A stretch of 64,000 bases of DNA from Argentina anserina. Its lineage: Eukaryota; Streptophyta; Magnoliopsida; Rosales; Rosaceae. Under the pieces are notes generated by a model that was given only the letters and a program-made list of their open reading frames with translations, was not told the origin of the DNA and made no database searches. A program made the position numbers and the translations under genes. The stretch spans positions 34,112,694 to 34,176,693 of the forward strand of contig NC_065877.1 in the NCBI RefSeq assembly GCF_933775445.1, read 5' to 3'. Positions 55,147-64,000 of the stretch are shown piece after piece. The stretch's first letter is position 1; each line of letters opens with the position of its first letter.

Positions 55147-55932
55147 TAGGGCTGGACTCGGTGCCAACGGTTCGGTTTATGAGCATTAACCGAAAACCGA
55201 CACCGAATTTTCGGTTTCATGTTTTCCAAAATTGAAACCGAAAAATATACATAGAAACCGCGGTTTCGGTTAACCTATAATTCGGTTCGGTTTCGGTTTT
55301 GTTTCGGTTACAAAACCTAATATCCTTATTGACATTTCGTACTTGACTAGTGAAAATAAAAAGATTAAAAGTGAAGGAGTAAGCTACAAGTTCAATACTT
55401 TAATTAATTATATTCACAAAATATCAAGAATTCAAATATTAAGTAAACAAAAATAGTGTTTTGCTGAAACACAACAAGTTAACCAAAATAAACATTAAAC
55501 CCCATGAGTTTCATCACCGGATGTTCAGACTTGTCTTAACATGAGGGCTAGTTGACAAAACCCAAAAACATTACATTAGATCTCTGCATGCATAATTGTA
55601 CACATACAAAAATCAAAATCATATATTACCTTGTACAAAATCACATATCTATACATGTATATATTTATTACCAAATTTATGTTTTGCATAAGCACCCAAT
55701 TGATTACATATGTTCATCAAATATAAGTTATAACCTTAAATGTCAATTCTCGGTTCGGTTCGGTTTCCACCGGTTTTTTGAAAGTATGAAACCGATAACC
55801 GACACCAATTACTCGGTTCGGTTTGGTTTCCGACACCGACGCGGTGATTCCGTTCGGTTCCGGTTTCTCGGTTTCGGTACGGTTCGGTTATGGCCGGTTT
55901 CGGTATTTTCGGTGTCAAAAAGTCCAGCCCTA
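55147..55932. mobile_element. hAT-type MITE with GGTTTCGGTT repeats
   Basis: 786 bp with perfect 12-bp terminal inverted repeats TAGGGCTGGACT...AGTCCAGCCCTA and an 8-bp TSD with one mismatch (CTTTGGAG at 55139-55146, CTTTAGAG at 55933-55940). Both ends carry clusters of GGTTCGGTTTCGGTT-type repeats in opposite orientation. No transposase. A 128-aa ORF running out of its right end is an artefact of the repeats. It is a different family from the one at 20560 but has the same architecture. Confidence 0.93.
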
Positions 55933-55940
55933 CTTTAGAG

Positions 55941-56880
55941 TGTTGCAGCTTGCACCGGACTTATAACAAAATTCTACTTTTTTTTAACTTAATTATTAAT
56001 TTAATATATTGAAAACAAATAAAATTATCATTTTCGGTGTTCATAATTAAATTGTTTCAAGAAAATCTCACTATTTTCATTCTTCCATCTTTTTATCTCT
56101 TAAATCTTTTTATTTTATTTTTTTTATTATGAAAAAAATCATTACAAAAATCAATGAATTTGACTTCAAAAAAATTTATTAAAAGCCATTTTTTCCGCAC
56201 AGCCTGGAATCCCTAAGGCCCGCCACAATCTTGTAACAGATGAGATCGGGGGACTTGTTTAGAGGTCAATTATCTTCATTCTGAAGATCTATCTAATGGT
56301 GGTTTGTGGTACTCCCAACTAAGTATGATTAATGATAAGAATCGTGCATCTCTTGGAGGACTTAAAACATAAGACGTACGTACTAATGATACTATAGATA
56401 ATTTGTTCGATTAAACTCAATTACCATATTCTTAATTTGCTAATGATGAACATTATGCAGTTAGAGTATTAGAGAGGCATGCATGGCATTCAGATAAAGT
56501 CACGGGGGACTAGCAAGCTATCAATTAAGTAGGGTTGAGAAGTTGACTAATGATAAGATAACCCTGCAAAAGTACAACCAGAAATCATCACTAATTGGAA
56601 AAGGGTAAATGATCTGAATCTTGCCATATGCTTTTCATCTTTGCTTGACAACACTGATCGAGCAAGAAGTAAAATGCGAGCAATCATCCATCTGATCCAT
56701 ACATACGTAAGCCCATCCGCTAATCAAATTACAGCCCATAGTAATCTCTACTGTTATAAAAGAAGCCCTACAAAATTTCACCAAATTTGTGAATTGTCAA
56801 ATATATTATTTTATAATTTTTTTGTTACACATAGATAGAATGACAATTATGTAAAAATATAAATGTTTCACTAATGTGTT
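55941..56880. other. AT-rich intergenic DNA
   Basis: Homopolymer-rich (A and T runs), no gene or structured repeat recognised. Confidence 0.5.
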
Positions 56881-57753
56881 TTGCTTAGTTTGTAAACGTT
56901 ATATATATGTACATATTAATTTATGAAAAAAAAACGTCTGTTTAGTCCCTGTATTTTTGATCGGTCATTCATTTAGTCCATGAAGTCAATATCATCTATA
57001 TAGTCCTCGAACTTGCAACTTTTAATCTATATAGTTCATTCCGTCAATTCATCTGTTAAAATGATGAGGTGGCTGTAAAATATCATCCCAGACAAATGTG
57101 TATTTACCAAAATGTCCTTTATATCAATGTTTTATTTTTATTTTCTTTAGTATTTCATTGTTTTTAATATATTTTTAAGAGATATGAATGCTTTTACTTG
57201 ACAAAGTCATTTCCATTGTTTCTTTGTGTCTTCATATAAATTTAACTTAAGGTGAAAAGCATAAATTTATTAGATAATTGAAGAAAATATTAGAGAAATA
57301 CTCCTAGGGCAAACTTATTCTAATATTTTCTTCAATTATCTAATAAATTTATGATTTTCACCTTAAGTTAAATTTATATGAAGACACAAAGAAATAATGG
57401 AAATGACTTTGTCAAGTAAAGGCATTCATATGTCTTAGAAATATATTAAAAACAATGAAAAATAAATACTAAAGAAAATAAAAAGAAAACATTGATATAA
57501 GGACATTTTGGTAAATACACATTTTTTAAAAGGATATTTAACGGTCACCTCAACATTTTAACAGATGAATTGACGGAGTGGACTATCTAGATTAAACGTT
57601 GAAAGTTCGAGGACTATATAGATAATATTGAAACTTTAGGTACTAAATGAATGACCGACCAAAAGTACAGAAACTAAACAGACGTTTGCCCATAATTTAA
57701 TATGTATATATATATATATATATATTTATTTATAACGTTTACAAACTAAGCAA
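56881..57753. mobile_element. Foldback MITE, arms about 420 bp
   Basis: The left side TTGCTTAGTTTGTAAACG...AACGTCTGTTTAGTCCC is mirrored by ...AAACTAAACAGACGTTT...CGTTTACAAACTAAGCAA on the right, and the arms continue to a loop near 57296-57321 (GAGAAATACTCCTAGGGC). The arms are clearly diverged (several percent, with an AT microsatellite expanded in the right arm at 57706-57724). I cannot find a target-site duplication, so the superfamily stays open. Confidence 0.85.
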
Positions 57754-59021
57754 GATATCATGATTATAACGCACACTTCGCTCACATTATAATAAAGCAT
57801 GTGTGGCAGTGTGAGGGCTGATGGACAATTAATGAGTCTTATGCGAGATTTTCATCATGGAGGAATTATTCATGAAGACCCTCTAATTTAGTTATTAGAT
57901 TTCTCGAAGTCTCGTGAGTTGTTTGAGGCTCAAAATTTCAACCAACAGAAGATGTTTGGACGACTCACAATTAGCTAATATGTAACTAAATTAACAAATC
58001 AGTTTGTTCAGTGCTACGAATATGAGTTATATGACAACGCCGAAATAAATATACCTAACTTCGACATTTTTTTTCTTTTAATGTAAGAACTGAATATTAA
58101 TGTTCATCATGTTCAAATTATGTCGCAAATTGTCACTGTTTAAACTCGAGACATGCAAATGCATTTCTATTCTTAATTAATCTACATGGATGACAAGTTG
58201 CAATTGATTCTCAACAATGATTTGTAAATAATAACTTTTTTTTTTCTTTCATGAATATGTCACGTCACACTACATGAACTCATCAATTTTGGACTAGATT
58301 TTTTTTCCGAGATATATTGTTTTTGGTGAATTTTTTGGTCTTCTGGCATCAATGTGAATCAAGCTAAGCTTTGTACCAAAATAAAAAAAAATGTGAATTA
58401 AGCTAGCTGCATTGACGTACAGTATTGAATGGAGGCAAAAAAAGTTAACTAGCCAGCAGTGTATTTTGGAATGAGATAGTGATGCATGCTTAGGGCATAC
58501 ACATCTACAGTGTACGTGTGGAGTGCAGAGTCTCATCTATCGGAACCAACCACTATTCACTATTCACAGTTACGTACTTTCTCATCCATCTCTATCCTAA
58601 TTTCTGATATTCAAAAACAGTAGGTTCTGCTACGACTGATCTGGGACTGCTACACTGTGATTCTGAGGATTCTGATGATACCTGCTAGCTTCTTCAGATT
58701 CACAGATTCAGATCAAGGACCAGAGTGGATAAACCTAGCTAATAAGTGATGGATCTCGCTATGATTAATCGTACCCTTTTCTTATGGCATGGCCGCATGC
58801 ATGATCGAGACAGGGAAAGAGTTTCTGGTGCGCGCGATCGATTCCTCCTTCCTCATGAATTAGCTAGCTAATTCTTTGTTTTTTCTTCGTACGTTTGCTG
58901 GTAAAACCTAGTGTACTTCAAAAATATTGTACTGTTTTTGATATGAACGTATAAGAATTTAACTATAGTGGACTATGTACCTAGAACATATATATTAATA
59001 TATATATATAAGGGTAAATAT

Positions 59022-59418
59022 CAGTAGCGTAGCTAAGAAATTTGTTAAAAGGAGTCAAATTTACATGTATAGCTACTTATTTTACAAATTAAATGAGCTA
59101 ACTATGTAGGTTTAAGTTGATTGCTAATAATTCTTCAAATAATAACAAATTTAGGGGGAAAATACTATATGTATGAGATAAACCAAATCAAGGATAGAAA
59201 AAGCTTTACTCTTATTCTCTATTAAAAATATATTGATTTGTTTCAATCTTATAAATTAATTAAGAATAATTAGATATGTTATCACATTAGAATGGACAAA
59301 ATGAAGCAAATGACTTAATTGCACTAAGATAAAAATAAAAATCCAAGTCATAACATAATTGTGAAGATGGTGAGGAGGGTCAATTGACCCTTCTAGTCTC
59401 TATTTAGCTACGCCAATG
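59022..59418. mobile_element. Possible non-autonomous DNA element
   Basis: Left end CAGTAGCGTAGCTAAGAAAT and the reverse complement of the right end CATTGGCGTAGCTAAATAGA are imperfect inverted repeats. Similar flanking bases occur outside (AGGGTAAAT left, AGGGTAATT right). End positions and superfamily are uncertain. Confidence 0.4.
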
Positions 59419-62243
59419 AGGGTAATTCTCTTGAGTCTTATAGTTGTGTAGCTCCATGCATCAGCATGACAATATAATTATTAAACATAAACTCTCACTA
59501 ATAACCTTACGATTATTATCGATCAAGATTGCTAGTCGATTCAGCGATGAAAATGTATGCATGCATCATGCATGTGCTCAGCAATACAATTAGCACAGCA
59601 GGGACATGCAGATTGCATAATTTATATGTAGGCGTTACACAACTCACGGTATACACTTTTCTCCGTCGGGATCACTCAGTTAAGGTATGATACCCGAAAC
59701 CGATCACACATTTTTTAACAAGTGCCCAAAAACTAATTTGTGGTGAACTGGTGATGTGAGAGACTATATCAGAAAGGTTCCCTCCCAAACCGGCCACCAA
59801 CAACAGGTTGGGGATCGATAAACTTGATATTAGCTTTAAATCGATATATAAAATATCCACCCCAGTGCTCGAATACACGAGTACATCCAAGTTTCTTCTG
59901 CAGGTTGAGAATTGATCCGACAGAGAGAGTATTGAAGCGTTGACTCACCAGTCATCTTTTACTAGCGTTGCTTGCTTCCATTCATCTACCTCTCTCTGGT
60001 AGACTGGTATAGTCTCTACAGGATACTGTTTCATTGGTGCAACCGTACGTGTATCATTAAGGCTTCCTTTCAACATTATAATAATTCGATTCTTCGGTTC
60101 TTCCATTCCATCTCACAACTACTCACTGCTTCTGCACGAATAACCATCATTATTATTTCCCTGCTCTACGCGTACGCAAGTATCTACTATAGATTGAAAT
60201 GCACATCACTTCTATATTATAAAGTATAAACCAAAAAACTCGGTATTTGTATGGATTATTATGTATACAGATCGAGATCGATTTCTTATCCATTCCATAT
60301 GAACCCAGAAGGAATATATTCTCAAGGGATAGAAGAGTACATTCTAGGCCACGAAAATGGAAATGTCGAGTATGGAATCTTCTATAAAGTCTTTGTCAAG
60401 CTTACCTTATTAGAAGTACCTGAGAATTAAGCACCGAATTTTATGTGGAAAAAGCTAATATGATGGATGACTGTAAAGAGCTATAGTGGAGGATGTTAAT
60501 TATGATTGGTTATGATGAAGAATGCTAAGTTTGGCCGCTTAGTATGAAATAGTGGAGGGTTGAAGCTTGGTAAATTAAGGCAATGCGACTCCAAAATAGC
60601 TTGACGAAGCATCATCCACATCCTATCCACGCAGATATTCACCATGCTATTTTTAGCAATCAATCACAACTCCATCGCGTGCACGTTGAGAAAACTATGA
60701 AGAAACCTTTTTCTTATTAATATATGCTATGGTGATCGATCATCAGGCCATGCATCTGAATCATCTAAAATTCTCCAAAGAAGTAATTAAGTTATCATTT
60801 CGTCATGCATCATATCGTATAAATATGGGCTCTTACTAATTAGTTATAGTTACCGAAGAACTACAATACGTAAACAAAATGGTAATTTAAAATGCGATAC
60901 ATAATCAAGAGTACGTTGATAATCGATATATATATATATTATGTTCATCACTACATACATAGACGTTGCTTTTGTTCTTTGATCGATTATGACAATCATC
61001 TATGTTATTAGATAGAAAAGTTAATTCTTAACTTCATCAATGCTTAATTGTATTTTCACTTATCAATCCCCTCAAAGGAAAATGTAGGAACTTGTAGTTT
61101 TGTTGGTAAAACGAAATTCTGTAACTAGATGATGCATTTGTACGGGCGCTAACAAAAATTAGACTTCATTAAGCAAAGTTCCTACTTTTATAAGCTATAG
61201 AAGCCACTACTTTTGAACCTCCTTCCAATTGCCAGATGAGGCCATGGCCGCCAATGATAGTATTATGATAGACCATTATCAGCTCTCACATTAAAAACTC
61301 CACAACAACAACCTTATATGGACAAATTAAAAGTGTAATCATATAATTAGGACGATATAATAATCAGAATGGACACATTTTAAATGTTATCCAGAAAAAT
61401 CATTGTTATTTCCCCTCATTAAAAGTTCTAAATTGAGAGTATATTGAAGCTACATACCAAATATATTGTTGTGCGGAACCTTAACAAGTATGAAGTATTA
61501 AACACTTCAGAAAAAATAATTAAACAGAGAAAATAAAAATTTATGTAATTCACCTCAAAATCAAAAAAGTTACACGGACAAAAATAATGAGGAAATTACA
61601 CTAATATCAAAAGGAGATTACAAGGTATTTATCATTTAAACTCAATATCCCAATAGCACCTAAATACACTCAGTAAAGATAAAACACTAACTAGAAAAAC
61701 AACTTATATAGAACCCTAAATTGCGGCTACTTCTCGATCTATAACCCCAAAGTTGCAGCTCTTTTTTTTTCTACAAAACTAGTGACAAAATATGTATTTA
61801 TATTACTAGACAAACAGCCTAAACCTAACATGATTAGCTCATAATATGAGCTTAATATTAAAGATAATTGATAGGCGATGGAGTACTAAAAACTTGATAT
61901 ATTGAAGAAAAATCTAGTCAAAGTCTGTTAGATGAATACAAGAGGATTAAATGGAGGATTAAAGAACTGTTTGTCTGTTTCATCACTTTCATGGGCATGC
62001 AAAGACCCATGTGTTCCCACACACCTAAAATAATACACAAGAAATGATTTTGCATGATGACATGGGCACCCCCTATACCTCTCTGATAATTACCTTCATT
62101 TTAAGGGTACATAATTGTCACCCACCAGCTTCAGTTTGCCCTAGCAAGACCCTAATTCAAATTTTGGTACGGAAAACATTTTTTATATATTGGCGTTTTA
62201 ACATTCATAATGGCTCTCACACACTCACTCACTCTCTCTCTCC

Positions 62244-62250
62244 TATTTAA
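62244..62250 (+). promoter_or_regulatory. Possible TATA box of the carboxypeptidase-like gene
   Basis: TATTTAA directly after a CT-rich tract, 127 bp before the start codon. This is a plausible spacing for a short 5' UTR. Confidence 0.45.
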
Positions 62251-62376
62251 TCCCGGCTGATAGTGCAGAATAACACAGGTCTCGCTTCACATCAAATACA
62301 CACAACTAGTATTTCAGCTCAGAGAGTTACTACTCCACCTTCTTCTCCTTCCTCTTCTTCATTTCCAAGAAAGGCC

Positions 62377-62656
62377 ATGGTTACAGTCATGGCCAAAACA
62401 CACAATACCCTCCTACTGATTTCCATTGTATCTGTTTTGCTCCTGGGGCTGTTCATAAGCGCAAGTCATGGATCAGTTAATGAAGAGGAAGAAGCTGATA
62501 GGATTGTATCGCTTCCTGGGCAACCCAAGGTCACTTTCCAGCAGTTTTCCGGTTACGTCAATGTGAATCAAAGGGTTGGAAGAGCTCTCTTCTACTGGCT
62601 CACTGAGGCTGTTAAAGATCCCTTGTCTAAGCCTCTGGTCATTTGGCTCAATGGAG
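62377..62656 (+). CDS. Serine carboxypeptidase-like protein, first exon only (gene leaves the window)
   Basis: ATG 62377 ([16 protein letters not shown]) opens a signal peptide with a strongly hydrophobic core and likely cleavage after ASHGS. The mature start [20 protein letters not shown], then [20 protein letters not shown] and [10 protein letters not shown] is the conserved N-terminus of plant serine carboxypeptidases of the S10 family (clade II, SCPL25-27 type by resemblance). The exon ends at AATGGAG/GTATAAC (62656/62657), exactly where the next exon should add PGCSS. I do not find that exon in the remaining 1.3 kb, so the intron is long. The catalytic Ser-Asp-His triad is therefore outside the window. 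S10 enzymes are secreted or vacuolar and cleave C-terminal residues of peptides; some work as acyltransferases. Confidence 0.88.
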
Positions 62657-64000
62657 GTATAACTAATTTACTGAGCTTTTAGCATAATTATATACATTTG
62701 CTCACTGTGTTATTGGCTCGAGCTACTTCTTGAATTGCATTAGTCGCATATACTTTGCTTTAGGTTATCTGGCTTTACTGAGGCAAAACTGTTGCCGACA
62801 TAGTCTTTATCCACCCTCCTGTTAATATCAAACCATTCATATTCTGGGCTTCTGGTTGTGAATTGGAATGAAACCCCTTAGTTGGTTAGGAGCATTATGG
62901 AGACCTCATTGCAATAATAGTTGTAGTTAGGGAGAAGTAGGGTACATATTTATCGATTTTCTGGTTCGGTTAGCCGGCTTCCATTAGTTTTATACACGGA
63001 AATATACAAAAAGATTAAAAGTGGTCGGAATGATGAGTGTGCCCAAGTGCCCAACTACCGGTATTGAATGCAAATATCTACTAGTTTCCAAGCTAGCATG
63101 AGATATAGAAGAATAATGAAATCTTCTTCTTTGGTCTGAGATGAGAAGCAGTTAGGAACCCATGCCCATATACGACACACAATTCGATCATTACCTTTCT
63201 CACTCTCCCGTGCATTGGCACAGAGAAAAACATATGTACAGAGTTAAAGCTCAAGTTAAATAGGCTAGCCGCTTTTTACAAAAAAAGAAAAAAGAAAAAA
63301 AAGAGGCTAGCCGCTAGGGATGGAGCTGGGATGAAGTGACAAGGTGAAGTCGTTGAATGCATTCAAAACTACCAAAGACAAAGTTCAATTATTAAGGCCA
63401 TAGCTATTGAGTCATTTGCAGTTGTATTTGCCACCATTGTCAGTTATCTTCTGGGTCATGCATCATCAATGCCTGTAGTTGCACACCACCAACAGGCACC
63501 ACACCAGCTCTAATAAGTTCCAGCCACAAATCCTGGAGACCCTAGCATTCCCCAAACCCCATCATTCACCAAACTCACACGGCTTTGATGAAGAAACTAT
63601 CCTATAAGGCTGTATACTACATCACACCGTCAACCGTATATAGTTTCATTTAAAATACTCTTGAGAAGAATGATACATCATATCAATACTGTTATATATA
63701 TAGGCTAAAATAACTCACATACGGTTTTACAATAGGAAAAAACTTGCGTACAAACTAGTATGTACGCGTGCGTCCAAACTCTCGTTTATTTGCACACTTT
63801 GGGAATATAAATATATGATTTTAACCGTTCAAAAGTTTAGTTTATTACTAAAGATCATTTATGTAAAATATCAACATAAACAAAAATCATCTCCATAGTC
63901 GATTGCATCAAACAAATTAACGGTTATGGTGAAAGTTAGTAGTCTTGTGATCAACCGTCAATTTATTTGATGCAATCGACTATGAAGACGATTTTTGTTT
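62657..64000 (+). other. First intron of the carboxypeptidase-like gene (to window end)
   Basis: Non-coding, with GCTAGCCGCT repeated around an A-rich tract at 63267-63317 and a hairpin at the end. No exon with carboxypeptidase motifs is visible. Confidence 0.6.
63878..64000. repeat. Hairpin element cut by the window edge
   Basis: AAACAAAAATCATCTCCATA GTCGATTGCATCAAA at 63878 onward is the reverse complement, with few mismatches, of the last 35 bases of the window, and AACGGTT/AACCGT flank the loop. It lies in the carboxypeptidase intron and looks like the central part of a foldback MITE whose right arm continues outside. Confidence 0.75.

Larger units (their letters stand above)
57754..62376. 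other. 4.6-kb AT-rich region, no gene recognised
   Basis: I see no ORF with coding character on either strand. It includes a possible small DNA element at 59022-59418. The last 150 bases form the promoter and leader of the carboxypeptidase gene: CT-rich text with TATTTAA at 62244-62250. Confidence 0.5.

Noticed and set aside
55552..55938. 128-aa ORF rich in SVRFGF
   Set aside because: Encoded by the GGTTTCGG repeats of a hAT MITE and crosses its end.
62263..62376. N-terminal extension of the carboxypeptidase from a GTG
   Set aside because: No ATG there; the hydrophobic signal peptide follows ATG 62377 and the extension lies in the 5' UTR.
1..64000. CRISPR arrays, operons, bacterial-type systems
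   Set aside because: Nothing of the kind is present; gene structure and repeats are those of a plant nuclear genome. I also noticed no tRNA or rRNA gene.

Overview
The window is nuclear DNA of a eudicot plant. Genes are split by GT-AG introns. Recognisable families are a BAHD acyltransferase array, a G3BP-like NTF2/RRM protein, an AFP/NINJA protein, an RPK2-type receptor kinase and chloroplast CRR7. Intergenic DNA is AT-rich and full of plant LTR retrotransposons and MITEs. A Rosaceae source is my guess from overall feel, not something the sequence proves.

Positions 1-26,355 form a decaying tandem array of four BAHD acyltransferase genes of the anthocyanin/phenolic-glucoside acyl- or malonyltransferase type (HXXXD, YFGNC, DFGWG motifs). 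Copy 1 (8285-9052) is cut in half by a young Ty3/gypsy chromovirus (1-8284) with an intact gag-pol ORF and visually identical LTRs. Copy 2 (15709-17082) is intact with all motifs. Copy 3 (17823-17938 plus 22715-23767) is interrupted by a copia composite whose two LTRs face opposite ways. That composite itself carries a hAT MITE. Copy 4 (24964-26355) has an intact ORF but has lost the catalytic His and the DFGWG Asp. It sits behind a partial tandem duplication of its own 5' end and behind what looks like a duplicated 5' leader of the neighbouring G3BP gene. A solo LTR of the same gypsy family, with a perfect 5-bp target-site duplication, lies between copies 1 and 2.

Positions 27,000-46,000 are the gene-rich core: the G3BP-like RNA-binding protein, a type I MADS-box-like gene with a broken tail and a degenerate partial paralogue nearby, an RNase H-like remnant, an AFP-type ABA/JA co-repressor adaptor with three ACGT-core boxes upstream, and single-exon RPK2 on the minus strand.

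Positions 46,000-64,000 hold small genes separated by MITEs: a long-armed Mutator-like foldback with a 10-bp TSD, an unrecognised Ser/Glu-rich protein with a Cys-rich tail, CRR7 (NDH-complex biogenesis), a small S/T-P-rich protein, a hAT MITE with 12-bp TIRs, a second foldback, about 4.6 kb with no gene I can see, the first exon of a serine carboxypeptidase-like gene that runs off the window, and a hairpin cut by the window edge.

No novel multi-gene defence-like or mobile system is evident. The most unusual items are the BAHD array (insertion of two unrelated retroelements, one catalytically altered copy, possible 5'-exon capture) and the inverted-LTR copia composite.
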